A stretch of DNA of 24,464 nt from an uncultured Collinsella sp. (GCA_959596495.1 CAUFXK010000023.1:1-24464), one strand, 5' to 3'. Counted from the first letter of the stretch, positions 14,538 through 23,115 are shown. Numbers and translations are program-made. The notes: generated by a model from the sequence alone, not told the origin.

Positions 14538-15230
14538 ATGGTCCTTAGGATCTTTAAAATCGTCTGGCCAGTGATGCTTACCTATATTGCAATAGGCGCG
14601 CCGTGCGGAATGATCATGGGGCAGACGGGAATGGAGCCCTGGATGGTCTTTGCTCTGAGCAGCACGTTTGTGACGGGCAGCGGCCAGTTTATGATCTGCA
14701 ATCTTTGGCTGGCGGGCGTGCCTGCAGCATCGATCGTCGCGAGCGTTGCTGCCATCTCCTCGCGCTTTGCGCTTTACTCGGCATCGATCGCGCCGCATCT
14801 GACGGGTGCCTCGAAGCGTCAGACGCTGGCTGTTGCCGCGACACTTACCGAGGAGGCATATGGCATCTCGCTTGCCAAGTTGGTTGAAGGGGAGGATTGG
14901 GGCCCGCGCGAGTCCTTCGTGCTCAACGTGATTCTCATCGCAACATGGGGCGTTTCGTGTACGATGGGCGCCATCGTCGGCGCCGTTGTCGATGTTCCCA
15001 CCGCCATTGCGGCCTTTGTCTGCACCTCGCTCTTTATCTGCCTGCTCTTTTCGCAGCGGCTGTCGCGCGGCAACGTTGTCGCGGCGGTTTCGGGCGCGGT
15101 GTCCGTCGCCGTATGCAAGTTCTTGGGCCTCACGAATATTGCCGTGCCGGCAAGCGTCGTGGCCGGCATTGCCATTGCGTTGGCGTGCGATGCTGTATTT
15201 GACGGAAGAGGTGCCCGCGATGCCCGTTAA
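14538..15230 (+). CDS. azlC: AzlC family branched-chain amino acid exporter, large subunit
   Basis: The 230-residue protein has the AzlC core: IVWPVMLTYIAIGAPCGM, then GSGQFM and an ISSRFALYSASIAPHL segment. It is followed by more membrane helices, about seven in all. AzlC with AzlD exports branched-chain amino acids such as leucine, isoleucine and valine across the cytoplasmic membrane. I prefer the ATG at 14538, which has GGGAG 6 bases upstream and gives the usual length. The frame also opens from a TTG at 14469, but that codon lies within the right arm of the palindrome. The azlD start overlaps this gene by 11 bases. No regulator such as an Lrp-type protein is encoded beside it. Confidence 0.88.
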   Translation: MVLRIFKIVWPVMLTYIAIGAPCGMIMGQTGMEPWMVFALSSTFVTGSGQFMICNLWLAGVPAASIVASVAAISSRFALYSASIAPHLTGASKRQTLAVAATLTEEAYGISLAKLVEGEDWGPRESFVLNVILIATWGVSCTMGAIVGAVVDVPTAIAAFVCTSLFICLLFSQRLSRGNVVAAVSGAVSVAVCKFLGLTNIAVPASVVAGIAIALACDAVFDGRGARDAR

Positions 15231-15543
15231 CGAGTTCTTGGTTCTGTGGCTGTCGTCGTGGGCTGCTATCGCGTTCTTTCGCATCGCGCCGGCGTTCGCC
15301 TTGCGCGGGCGGACCCTGTCGCCCCGCATTACCGAGGCCCTGGGCTATATCCCGCCCGCCGCCTTTGCCGCGCTGGTCGCCAACGACTTGGTGAGCCCCG
15401 GCGCGTTCGACGCGGGACTCTGGCCTGCCTTGGTTCCCTGGATTGCGGCCGCCGGCGTCGTGGTCGTGGCGGTCAAGACAAAATCGATGCTGTGGTGCTG
15501 CGTCTCGGGCATCGTACTCTATATTGTCTTGAGCCTTATATAG
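15220..15543 (+). CDS. azlD: AzlD family branched-chain amino acid exporter, small subunit
   Basis: The 107-residue protein begins MPVNEFLVLWLSSWAAIAFFRIAPAF and has about four hydrophobic helices, with the family pattern LSPRITEALGYIPPAAFAAL in the middle. It is the partner of AzlC and the two form the exporter together. The ATG at 15220 overlaps the azlC stop, so the pair is translationally coupled. A GTG three codons earlier (15211) is an alternative start. No terminator with a T tract was found after the stop, only a weak GC hairpin. Confidence 0.87.
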   Translation: MPVNEFLVLWLSSWAAIAFFRIAPAFALRGRTLSPRITEALGYIPPAAFAALVANDLVSPGAFDAGLWPALVPWIAAAGVVVVAVKTKSMLWCCVSGIVLYIVLSLI

Positions 15544-15693
15544 GGGTGGCGTCGCGGGCGCCGAATCTCGTTCCATCCCAACTCGTCGGATTTTTCACCG
15601 AGCTGGTCTATTTCTTCTGGTACCATGGTCAAACTTTACTGTAGCAAAGCGTGACGTGGGCTTTTGTATCCCGTCAGCGGAAATGGGGGTTTC

Positions 15694-16716
15694 ATGGCAC
15701 AGGAAGCGACCGCCAACGAGCAAAAGAAATTCAAGGTCCCGCGCATCCCGGGCGACATCATGATCTATCCGATGATCGTCGGTCTTTTGCTCAACACCTT
15801 CTGCCCGCAGGTTTTTGAGATCGGCGGCTTCTTTACGGCTGCCTGCCGCGGTGGCTCCAATACCATCGTCGCCGCGATCCTGCTGTTTGTGGGCGCCGGC
15901 ATCAGCTTTAAGTCCACGCCGGGTGCCATCAAGACCGGTATCGTCGTGCTGATCCCCAAGCTGGTCGTCGCAGCGGCTCTCGGCCTGGGCGTGGCATATT
16001 TCTTTAACGACAACTTCCTGGGTCTGAGCTCCGTGTCTATCATCGGCGGCATCACGTTTTGCAACATGGCGCTCTATACGGGCATCATGGGCGAGTTCGG
16101 TGATGAGTCCGAGCAGGGCGCCGTCGGTATCCTGTTCTTTACGGCTGGCCCCGCCGTCACGATGATCATCCTCGGTGTTTCCGGCCTCGCCAACATTCCC
16201 ATTGGCACCATTATCGGCTCCATCTTGCCACTCGTTATTGGCATGGTTCTGGGCAACCTGTTCCCGTTTATCAAGAACCTGCTGGTTCCCGGTGCCAATC
16301 CCGCGATTGCCGTCATCGGATTTCAGCTCGGTGCGTCCATGAGCCTGTCGAGCTTTATCACCGGCGGTATTTCCGGCATCTTGCTGGGCCTTGTCACGCT
16401 GTTTGTCGTCGGTCCCATCACCTTTGCGTTCGAGCGTCTGTGCGGCGGCAATGGCAAGGCCGCTGTGGCTTGCTCCACCATTGCCGGCACGGCTATGACC
16501 ACACCGGTTGCCCTCGCCGAGGTCGCACCGCGCTACGCCGAGCTTGCGCCCACCGCGTACGCTCAGATCGCCACCGCCGTTATCATCACGGCGATCATGG
16601 CTCCGATTCTGACTGGCTGGGTCGACAAGAAGTTCTGCCAAGGCAAGGAGGATCTGTCGCCTGTCGGTGTCGAGGCCATCGAGGAAGCCGTCGCGACTGA
16701 CATCGATGGCGAGTAG
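15694..16716 (+). CDS. kdgT: 2-keto-3-deoxygluconate permease (KdgT family)
   Basis: The 340-residue membrane protein has about ten hydrophobic segments. KdgT-like features include IPGDIMIYPMIVGLLLNTFCP near the N-terminus, a GGSNTIVAAILLFVGAGISFK segment and a late AGTAMTTPVALAEV segment. KdgT takes up 2-keto-3-deoxygluconate, a product of pectin and uronic-acid breakdown, with protons. I chose ATG 15694, preceded by GGGGG; an upstream extension of ten codons from 15664 lacks support. The gene stands alone, with no kdgK, kdgA or uxu genes beside it, so the substrate is inferred from the family. Related permeases may carry other small acids. The final 20 residues are acidic and cytoplasmic. 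Confidence 0.85.
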   Translation: MAQEATANEQKKFKVPRIPGDIMIYPMIVGLLLNTFCPQVFEIGGFFTAACRGGSNTIVAAILLFVGAGISFKSTPGAIKTGIVVLIPKLVVAAALGLGVAYFFNDNFLGLSSVSIIGGITFCNMALYTGIMGEFGDESEQGAVGILFFTAGPAVTMIILGVSGLANIPIGTIIGSILPLVIGMVLGNLFPFIKNLLVPGANPAIAVIGFQLGASMSLSSFITGGISGILLGLVTLFVVGPITFAFERLCGGNGKAAVACSTIAGTAMTTPVALAEVAPRYAELAPTAYAQIATAVIITAIMAPILTGWVDKKFCQGKEDLSPVGVEAIEEAVATDIDGE

Positions 16717-16765
16717 CAATCGATACCCATCAATGATGCCGGCGTGTGCAATTCGCGCCGTATGG

Positions 16766-16805
16766 GCGCCCGAACAGAAACTGTTTTGCAGTGATGTTCG
16801 GGCGC
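16766..16805 (+). terminator. Large hairpin downstream of kdgT
   Basis: GCGCCCGAACA (16766-16776) and TGTTCGGGCGC (16795-16805) pair perfectly. A nested ACTG/CAGT pair (16780-16783 and 16789-16792) makes a 40-base stem-loop. The tail is TCTGCTATTATCC, without a real T run, so termination would be inefficient or Rho-assisted. Confidence 0.5.
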
Positions 16806-16807
16806 TC

Positions 16808-16816
16808 TGCTATTAT
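16808..16816 (+). promoter_or_regulatory. Possible extended -10 promoter for the GGDEF gene
   Basis: TGCTATTAT (16808-16816) is an extended -10 element. The nearest -35 candidate is TTGCAG with a long 19-base spacer, inside the upstream hairpin. Transcription would start near 16823, within the second hairpin. Confidence 0.3.
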
Positions 16817-16843
16817 CCCCTTTACCCCTGCGGAGTAAAGGGG
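16817..16843 (+). terminator. Second hairpin upstream of the GGDEF gene
   Basis: CCCCTTTAC (16817-16825) and GTAAAGGGG (16835-16843) pair perfectly around 9 bases, followed by TGTTTATTG. It could be a second, moderate terminator for kdgT or a 5' leader hairpin of the next gene, whose start is 55 bases away. Confidence 0.4.
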
Positions 16844-16897
16844 TGTTTATTGCCCTGATTCGAATTGGGCGATTCTGACCACTTGGGTATTGAAGGG

Positions 16898-18049
16898 ATG
16901 GCGCTAGTGGTTAAGGCACTCAAGATTGAGATATTCGTGCTATGCATGATTGTTCTTATCGGGCTTGCCGTGCGAAGTCGTCGCTCCTTGTTCTCGAGCA
17001 CCCAGCAGCTATTGTTTAGCATGCTGGGCTACACGTCTGCTGCCTACATTTTCTTCGATATGATCTGGACGCTCTCGGATGGCTTGAGCACTCCTGTAGG
17101 CATCACGGCCAACTGGATTTCCAACGCGGTTTCGTTTTCGCTCTTTGCTATCGCGTGTCTCATTTGGTTTATCTATTCCGAGACGGTGCAGGGTTCTCGC
17201 CTTTTGACCTCGCGCTATAGGGTGGTGCTTGTAGCGTTGCCTACGGCTCTGGTGGTCGCGCTGGCGTTTACCAGTTACTGGACGCACGCCCTGTTCTATA
17301 TCGATTCGCAGGGCGTGTATCGTCGCGGCTTTGCCTATATGATCCAGCCCATCGTCAGCTACTGTTACGTTATACATACGTCCCTGCATGCATTTGTGCA
17401 ATCTCGCAGGGTCGAGAGCCTGCAGACGAAGGCCATCTATCGAACCTTGGCATTTTTCGCCATTCCGGCCCTGGTGGGCGGTACCTTTCAGGTCGTATAC
17501 TCGGTGCCCGGCCTTTGTGTCGGCATAATGATTAGCATGTTGCTGCTCTACATCATCTACCAGGAGCAGCTCATCTCGACCGACCCGTTGACTGGACTTA
17601 ACAATCGCAACCGTTTTGAGACCTATATGCTGTCGCTCTTCTCAAATGTGGATCAGGCCGAAGATGTATATCTGCTTATGATGGACGCCGACGGCTTTAA
17701 GCAGATTAACGATCGCTATGGGCATGTGGAGGGCGACCACGCTCTTCAGGTCATATCTGCTGCGCTCAAAGAAGTCTGCTCGGCGTCTGGCGGCTTTATC
17801 GCACGTTATGGTGGCGATGAGTTCGTGGTGCTCCAAAAGGCAGTGGCGGAACAGGATATCATGCATCTGTGCGCGACAATCAACGACGAGCTCGCGCGCG
17901 CCGAGGTTCCGTATCTGTTGCGGATGTCCATCGGCTACGCACGGGTTGGTGATGGCGTCGATACCTGGCAAGACTTGCTTCGTGCTGCCGACGCGGAGCT
18001 CTACCGCGTCAAGGCCGAGAAAAAGAAAGCCGGCGTCCAGATACGCTAG
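16898..18049 (+). CDS. Membrane-bound GGDEF diguanylate cyclase
   Basis: The 383-residue protein has six or seven hydrophobic segments in its first 215 residues, an integral-membrane sensor region. A GGDEF domain follows with TDPLTGLNNRNRFE at its start, the substrate pocket MDADGFKQIND and an intact RYGGDEFV (GGDEF at 305-309). It should make cyclic di-GMP from two GTP in the cytoplasm in response to a membrane or extracellular signal. The product-inhibition I-site (RxxD five residues before GGDEF) is absent; SASG stands there instead. The start is uncertain: ATG 16898 is preceded directly by GAAGGG, too close, whereas GTG 16907 has better spacing; a TTG at 16865 is less likely. No partner effector or EAL gene is nearby. 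Confidence 0.83.
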   Translation: MALVVKALKIEIFVLCMIVLIGLAVRSRRSLFSSTQQLLFSMLGYTSAAYIFFDMIWTLSDGLSTPVGITANWISNAVSFSLFAIACLIWFIYSETVQGSRLLTSRYRVVLVALPTALVVALAFTSYWTHALFYIDSQGVYRRGFAYMIQPIVSYCYVIHTSLHAFVQSRRVESLQTKAIYRTLAFFAIPALVGGTFQVVYSVPGLCVGIMISMLLLYIIYQEQLISTDPLTGLNNRNRFETYMLSLFSNVDQAEDVYLLMMDADGFKQINDRYGHVEGDHALQVISAALKEVCSASGGFIARYGGDEFVVLQKAVAEQDIMHLCATINDELARAEVPYLLRMSIGYARVGDGVDTWQDLLRAADAELYRVKAEKKKAGVQIR

Positions 18050-18074
18050 AAAAAGGGGCGCACGCTTGCGTGCG
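18050..18074 (-). terminator. Intrinsic terminator of the EamA transporter gene
   Basis: On the minus strand CGCACG and CGTGCG (18059-18074) form a hairpin with a CAAG loop, followed by CCCC and a run of five T (18050-18054). It lies 76-100 bases beyond the EamA stop codon and ends at the stop of the convergent GGDEF gene. Confidence 0.55.
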
Positions 18075-18149
18075 TGGCGGCCCTCAGCTCACCGATGTAC
18101 TCCATTAAACTAAAGTATGTGAATCTCTCTGCTAAATAAGGGCAGTTCG

Positions 18150-19085
18150 CTAGGCTTTTTTGGGTTTGTTGACGATGATGATGCCGCCGCAGACCAACAG
18201 CAGGGCAACGATGACGGTAACGGGGCTCGTGCCGGCGCCCTCGCCGAGCAGCAGCGCGCTCAGCAGCACACCAAAGACGGGGTTCATAAAGCCAAAGACC
18301 GAGACGCGGCTGACGGGGTTGACGGCAAGCAGGCGCGACCACAGCGAGTAGGCTACTGCGGAGATAAGCGCCATGTAGATGATGAGCGCGATGGCGGGGG
18401 CAATCGCCGTGGGGGAGAGCGCGCCACCCATCAAAAAGCCGATGGCGGTGAGGGCCAGGCCGCCGACCAAGAACTGCCACCCGGCAAGTAAGACGCCGTT
18501 GTGCTCGCGCGAGAAGATGCCGATCAGGCAGGTCGAAAGGGCACCCGCGACGGTGGAGGCCAGGATAAAGCCCTCGCCGTCGAGCGTAAAGCCAAAGGTG
18601 CCGCCCGCGCTCGAAAGGTTGACGAGCGCGACACCGGCAAAGCCCAGCACACAGCCGAGCACCTTGGCCACATCGAGCTTTTCGGTGCGAAACGCCAGGG
18701 CGGCAAAGAGGATGGCTAGGAAGTTGGCGCTGGCCTCGATGATGGAGCTCGACATGGCGCTGGCGCGCGAGAGTCCCAGGTAGAAAAAGAAGTACTGGCC
18801 GATAGTCTGGAAGAGCGACAACGTGAGGATGGGCTTGATGTCGCGCGCTTGCGGAACGAGCGGACGGCGCTGGGCCACGCTCATGCCAACAATGACCAGC
18901 ATACCGGCAAGGGTGAAGCGCAGACCCGCGAAGAGCAGCTGCGAGGCGCTATCGTGCGCGGGGATGCCAAAGAGCGCATAGCCGATTTTGATGCAGGGGA
19001 AAGCCGACCCCCAGAGCGCGCAACAAACAAGGCAGCCCAGGATGAGTCCGGGTAGGGTGGCGAGATACGGCTTGCGGCTTTCCAT
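18150..19085 (-). CDS. EamA/DMT superfamily transporter
   Basis: The 311-residue protein has about ten hydrophobic helices arranged as two EamA repeats. It shows a GCLVCCALWGSAFPCIK opening, an FFFYLGLSRASAMSSSII segment closing the first half and a NPVFGVLLSALLLGEG segment in the second. The C-terminus is basic (NKPKKA). Members of this drug/metabolite transporter superfamily export amino acids, nucleobases or other small metabolites; the substrate cannot be read from sequence. I chose ATG 19085, which has AGGAAGGA 5-6 bases upstream. The longer frame from 19127 would begin inside the purL terminator. Only about 25 bases separate that terminator from the start, so its promoter must lie within or above the hairpin, or it is expressed by readthrough from purL. 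Confidence 0.85.
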   Translation of the reverse strand: MESRKPYLATLPGLILGCLVCCALWGSAFPCIKIGYALFGIPAHDSASQLLFAGLRFTLAGMLVIVGMSVAQRRPLVPQARDIKPILTLSLFQTIGQYFFFYLGLSRASAMSSSIIEASANFLAILFAALAFRTEKLDVAKVLGCVLGFAGVALVNLSSAGGTFGFTLDGEGFILASTVAGALSTCLIGIFSREHNGVLLAGWQFLVGGLALTAIGFLMGGALSPTAIAPAIALIIYMALISAVAYSLWSRLLAVNPVSRVSVFGFMNPVFGVLLSALLLGEGAGTSPVTVIVALLLVCGGIIIVNKPKKA

Positions 19086-19110
19086 GGTGTCCTTCCTGTA
19101 TGCGCGAAGC

Positions 19111-19147
19111 AAAAAAGAACCCGCCACCGGGTGTGCCGGTGGCGGGT
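19111..19147 (-). terminator. Strong intrinsic terminator of purL
   Basis: ACCCGCCACCGG (19119-19130) and CCGGTGGCGGGT (19136-19147) form a perfect 12-bp stem with a 5-base loop. On the minus strand it is followed by TCTTTTTT. It lies 38 bases past the purL stop and directly before the EamA gene. Confidence 0.85.
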
Positions 19148-19163
19148 GACGTTACCCGAGGGG

Positions 19164-19169
19164 ATTGTA
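19164..19169 (-). promoter_or_regulatory. Possible -10 element between purL and its terminator
   Basis: TACAAT on the minus strand lies just after the purL stop. A -35 match is poor. If used, transcripts would pass through the terminator hairpin before reaching the EamA gene, making the hairpin an attenuator. Confidence 0.25.
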
Positions 19170-19184
19170 CCCGATGGGAAAGCT

Positions 19185-22100
19185 TTAGGCGAAGTAGGCT
19201 ACGCCGCTCTCAAAGATCGGCATGAACTTATCGCCGGGGACATGCTCGGGCACGTTGCGGTACAGGTTGTCGCCGCGACGCTCGGCGTGGCCCATCTTGC
19301 CCAGGACGCGGCCGTCGGGGCTCGTGATGCCCTCGATGGCGAGTGCGGAGCCGTTGGGGTTGACGGAAAGATCCATGCTGGGCTTGCCGTCCTCGCCCAC
19401 GTACTGCGTGGCGACCTGGCCGTTGGCGATAAGCTGGGCGAGCACCTCGTCGTTAGCGACGAAGCGGCCCTCGCCGTGACTGATGGCGACGGTGTAGGGG
19501 TCGTCCAGGCTGCACTGCGACAGCCACGGGGACAGGTTGGACGAGATGCGGGTGCGCACCAGACGGCTCTGGTGGCGACCGATGGTGTTGAACGTCAACG
19601 TGGGCGCATCGGGCGTGGCGTCGACGATGTCGCCGTAGGGCACCAGGCCGAGCTTGATCAGGGCCTGGAAGCCGTTGCAGATTCCCAGCATCAGGCCATC
19701 GCGGGCCTTGAGCAGGTCGCGGACTGCCTCGGTGACCTCGGGAGCGCGGAAGAACGCCGTGATGAACTTGGCAGAGCCGTCGGGCTCGTCGCCGCCCGAG
19801 AAGCCGCCGGGGATCATGACGATCTGGCTTGTACGGATGCGGCGGGCAAGCTCGTGGGTGCTCTCGGCGACGGCCTCGGGCGTGAGGTTGTTGATCACGA
19901 AGGTGTCGGCCTCGGCACCGGCGGCACGGAAGGCGCGGGCGCTGTCGTACTCGCAGTTGTTGCCGGGGAACACGGGGATGATCACGCGCGGGCGGGCGAT
20001 CTTGGCGCCGCCGTACACGTGGATATCCTTGGCGCGGAAGTCGATGGTCTCGACCTCGGGGGTCTCGCCGGCGCTGCGGTAGGCGAAGACGCCCTCGATG
20101 CCGCTCTCCCAGGCCTCCTGGAGCTCGGCGAGCTCGATGACCTCGGAGCCGGTGTCGATGACATAGCCCTCGACGGTGGTGCCCAGGGGCTCGACGACAA
20201 CGCCGTCGGCGACCTCGGGCAGCTCGGCATCCTCGGCGAGCTCGACGATAAAGCTACCGTAGAGCGGGGTGAAGAGGCTCTCCACGTCCACATCCTCGGC
20301 AAGCTCGATACCGATCTGGTTGCCGACGCACATCTTAAAGAGGCTCTCGGCGCCGCAGCCGTAGCCGGGCGTGGAGACGGCCAGGGCGTCGCCGGTAGCG
20401 GTGAGCGCCTCGACGGCGTCAAACGCGGCGAGCAGCTGCTGGGCATCGGGGCGGTAGTCCTCACCATAGGTGGCGGGGGCGATACGGACGACGCGGTGTG
20501 TGAGGCCCTTGAACTCGGGGGAGACAGCGCGCGCCGCCTTGCCCACGGCGACAGCGAAGCTGATCAGGGTCGGCGGAACGTTGAGCTCGCCGGCCTCGTC
20601 CTCAAACGAGCCGCTCATGGAGTCCTTGCCGCCGATGGCGCCGGCACCCAGGTCGACCTGGGCCATAAGGGCGCCTAGGACGGCTGCCATGGGCTTGCCC
20701 CAACGCTCGGCCTCGGTGCGCAGACGCTCGAAGTATTCCTGGAAGGAGAGGTAGGCGCGCTTGTGCTCAAAGCCGGCGGCTACGAGCTTGGCGATGGACT
20801 CGACCACGGACAGGTAAGCGCCCGCAAACTGGTCGGCCTCCATCAGGTAGGGGTTGAAGCCCCATGCCATAGCGCTTGCCGTGGTGGTCTCGCCGTCCAC
20901 GGGGAACTTGGCGACCATAGCCGAGCTGGGGGTGAGCTGCGTCTTGCCGCCAAAGGGCATGAGCACGGTCGCGGCACCGATGGTGGAGTCGAAGCGTTCG
21001 GAAAGGCCCTTGTTGGAGGCGACGTTGAGGTCGGTGACCAGCGAGGTCATGCGCTCGGCAAGCGTGGTGCCGGCCCAGCTGGGCTGCCACACGCTGCGGG
21101 CGCAGACGTGGGCGACCTGGTGCTTGGGTGCACCGTTGGAGTTGAGGAACTCGCGGGATAGGTCGACGATGGCGACGCCGTTCCAGGCCATGCGCATGCG
21201 CGGCTCGGCGGTAACCTCGGCGATAACGGTCGCCTCGAGGTTCTCCTCGGCGGCGTAACCCATGAACTCCTCGACATCACCGTCGGCGACGGCGCAGGCC
21301 ATGCGCTCCTGGGACTCGGAGATAGCGAGCTCGGTGCCGTCCAGGCCGTCGTACTTCTTGGTCACGGTGTCCAGGTCGACATACAGGCCGTCGGCAAGCT
21401 CGCCTACGGCGACCGAGACGCCGCCGGCGCCAAAGTCGTTGCAGCGCTTGATCAGACGGCAGGCGTCGCCGCGGCGGAACAGACGCTGCAGTTTGCGCTC
21501 GACCGGGGCGTTGCCCTTCTGGACCTCGGCGCCCGAGGTCTCGATGGACTCGGTGTTCTGGGTCTTGGAGGAGCCAGTGGCACCGCCGATGCCGTCACGG
21601 CCGGTGCGGCCGCCCAGCAGGATGATTTTGTCGGTGGGGGCGGGGCACTCGCGACGCACGTGGTTTGCCAGGGTAGCGCCCACGACGGCGCCGACCTCCA
21701 TGCGCTTGGCCACGTAGCCGGGGTGATAGAGTTCGTTGACCTGACCGGTGGCAAGGCCGATCTGGTTGCCGTAGCTGGAGTAGCCGGCGGCAGCAGTGGT
21801 CACAAGCTTGCGCTGCGGCAGCTTGCCCTCGAGCGTCTCGGAAACCGGGACGGTGGGGTCGCCGGCGCCGGTGACGCGCATGGCCTGGTACACATAGCTG
21901 CGGCCCGAGAGCGGGTCGCGGATGGCACCGCCCACGCAGGTGGCGGCACCGCCGAAGGGCTCGATCTCGGTCGGGTGGTTGTGGGTCTCGTTCTTAAAGA
22001 GGAACAGCCAGTCCTGGTCCTCGCCGTCGACATCGACCTTCACCTTGACGGTGCAGGCGTTGATCTCCTCGGACTCGTCGACATCGGTCATGACGCCGGT

Positions 22101-22931
22101 CTTCTTAAGGTACTTGGCGCCGATGGTGCCCATGTCCATGAGGCAGACGGGCTTGGCGTCGCGACCGAGCTCGTGGCGCATTTCCATGTAGCGGTCGAAG
22201 GCCTGCTGCACCACGGCGTCGTCGATCGTCACGTCGTCCAGGACGGTGCCGAAGGTGGTGTGGCGGCAGTGATCGGACCAGTAGGTGTCGATCACGCGGA
22301 TCTCGGTGATGGTGGGGTCGCGATCCTCATCGCGGAAGTACTGCTGGCAGAAGGCGATGTCCGCCTCGTCCATGGCAAGACCGCGCTCGGAGATAAAGGC
22401 GGCAAGGCCGGCCTCGTCGAGCTCGCGGAAGCCGTCGAGCACCTCGACGGGCGCAGGCTCGGGGGTCTCCATGTACAGTGTCTTGGGCAGGTCGAGCGAG
22501 GCGATGCGCGCCTCGACGGGGTTCACCACGTAGTGCTTGATGGCCTCGACGGCGGCTTCGTCCAGAGCGCCCGAGATCATATAGACCTTGGCGGAGCGCA
22601 CGGCGGGGCGCTCGCCCTGGCTGATGAGCTGCACGCACTCGCTGGCGGAGTCGGCGCGCTGGTCAAACTGGCCAGGCAGGAATTCGACGGCAAAGACGGC
22701 GCCATCGCTTGCGGGAAGCTCGTCGTAGGTCACATCGACCTGGGGCTCGCTAAAGACGGTCGGCACGCAGGAGCGGAAAAGCTCCTCGTCGATGCCCTCG
22801 ACGTCGTAGCGGTTGATGATCCTCAGGGCCTCGATGCCCTTGATGCCGAGAATTTCGGTCAGCTCGCCCTTGAGCTGCTGAGCCTCGACGTCGAACCCGG
22901 GTTTCTTCTCCACGTAGATACGAGAGACCAT
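19185..22931 (-). CDS. purL: Phosphoribosylformylglycinamidine synthase, single-chain PurL
   Basis: The 1248-residue enzyme carries out the fourth step of purine synthesis, FGAR + ATP + glutamine to FGAM. Domains in order: a PurS-like N-terminal part (1-150), a linker with YWSDHCRHTTF (about 235-245), and two AIR-synthase-like ATP domains, the first with NETHNHPTEIEPFGGAATCVGG. A C-terminal class I glutamine amidotransferase follows, with PGGFSGGDE, the nucleophile C1085 in GICNGFQ, and H1152/E1154 in SHGEG. All catalytic residues are present. I chose ATG 22931, which has AGGAA 5 bases upstream and the family opening MVSRIYVEKK; the frame is open 36 codons further but without support. The fused long form replaces separate purS, purL and purQ. 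No other pur gene is adjacent. It ends at a strong terminator. Confidence 0.95.
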   Translation of the reverse strand: MVSRIYVEKKPGFDVEAQQLKGELTEILGIKGIEALRIINRYDVEGIDEELFRSCVPTVFSEPQVDVTYDELPASDGAVFAVEFLPGQFDQRADSASECVQLISQGERPAVRSAKVYMISGALDEAAVEAIKHYVVNPVEARIASLDLPKTLYMETPEPAPVEVLDGFRELDEAGLAAFISERGLAMDEADIAFCQQYFRDEDRDPTITEIRVIDTYWSDHCRHTTFGTVLDDVTIDDAVVQQAFDRYMEMRHELGRDAKPVCLMDMGTIGAKYLKKTGVMTDVDESEEINACTVKVKVDVDGEDQDWLFLFKNETHNHPTEIEPFGGAATCVGGAIRDPLSGRSYVYQAMRVTGAGDPTVPVSETLEGKLPQRKLVTTAAAGYSSYGNQIGLATGQVNELYHPGYVAKRMEVGAVVGATLANHVRRECPAPTDKIILLGGRTGRDGIGGATGSSKTQNTESIETSGAEVQKGNAPVERKLQRLFRRGDACRLIKRCNDFGAGGVSVAVGELADGLYVDLDTVTKKYDGLDGTELAISESQERMACAVADGDVEEFMGYAAEENLEATVIAEVTAEPRMRMAWNGVAIVDLSREFLNSNGAPKHQVAHVCARSVWQPSWAGTTLAERMTSLVTDLNVASNKGLSERFDSTIGAATVLMPFGGKTQLTPSSAMVAKFPVDGETTTASAMAWGFNPYLMEADQFAGAYLSVVESIAKLVAAGFEHKRAYLSFQEYFERLRTEAERWGKPMAAVLGALMAQVDLGAGAIGGKDSMSGSFEDEAGELNVPPTLISFAVAVGKAARAVSPEFKGLTHRVVRIAPATYGEDYRPDAQQLLAAFDAVEALTATGDALAVSTPGYGCGAESLFKMCVGNQIGIELAEDVDVESLFTPLYGSFIVELAEDAELPEVADGVVVEPLGTTVEGYVIDTGSEVIELAELQEAWESGIEGVFAYRSAGETPEVETIDFRAKDIHVYGGAKIARPRVIIPVFPGNNCEYDSARAFRAAGAEADTFVINNLTPEAVAESTHELARRIRTSQIVMIPGGFSGGDEPDGSAKFITAFFRAPEVTEAVRDLLKARDGLMLGICNGFQALIKLGLVPYGDIVDATPDAPTLTFNTIGRHQSRLVRTRISSNLSPWLSQCSLDDPYTVAISHGEGRFVANDEVLAQLIANGQVATQYVGEDGKPSMDLSVNPNGSALAIEGITSPDGRVLGKMGHAERRGDNLYRNVPEHVPGDKFMPIFESGVAYFA

Positions 22932-23115
22932 TGGTTCCTGCCTTCCTGATCGGTTGGGCGTACGGTACGGTATGCGGCAGCGGTCGGTTTGCGGGGTCTG
23001 CCCTGCGGTCGCCTTGAGCCACATGTTTGTAAACCTCACTATGATACGACAGCTCGCGGCGCGTTGAGGACGGCGAGGGTGCTACAGTGAAGCGCAAACA
23101 AGAGAAAGGCATCAC
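22932..23115. other. Divergent intergenic region between purL and the antiporter gene
   Basis: The 184 bases must hold promoters for both genes. TATCAT or CATAGT near 23040 on the minus strand and TACAGT near 23081 on the plus strand are -10 candidates, each without a good -35. A near-palindrome around CGTACGGTACG (about 22960-22970) lies in the purL leader. No purine riboswitch fold was recognised. Confidence 0.35.

Noticed and set aside
15595..16719. Open frame of 374 codons on the minus strand opposite kdgT
   Set aside because: The Asp/Arg/Gly-rich composition is a shadow of the hydrophobic KdgT frame; no ribosome site or domain.
19131..20678. Long open frame (515 codons) on the plus strand opposite purL
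   Set aside because: It lies antisense to the conserved GATase and C-terminal part of PurL, is made of Gly/Ala/Val/Asp-rich low-complexity sequence typical of GC-rich antisense frames, and shows no recognisable domain.
21660..22949. Long open frame (429 codons) on the plus strand opposite the N-terminal half of purL
   Set aside because: Same codon-bias shadow as the other antisense frame; the opposite strand has unmistakable PurL motifs.
22932..23115. Purine riboswitch in the purL leader
   Set aside because: No conserved purine-aptamer loop sequences or three-way junction could be drawn from the leader.
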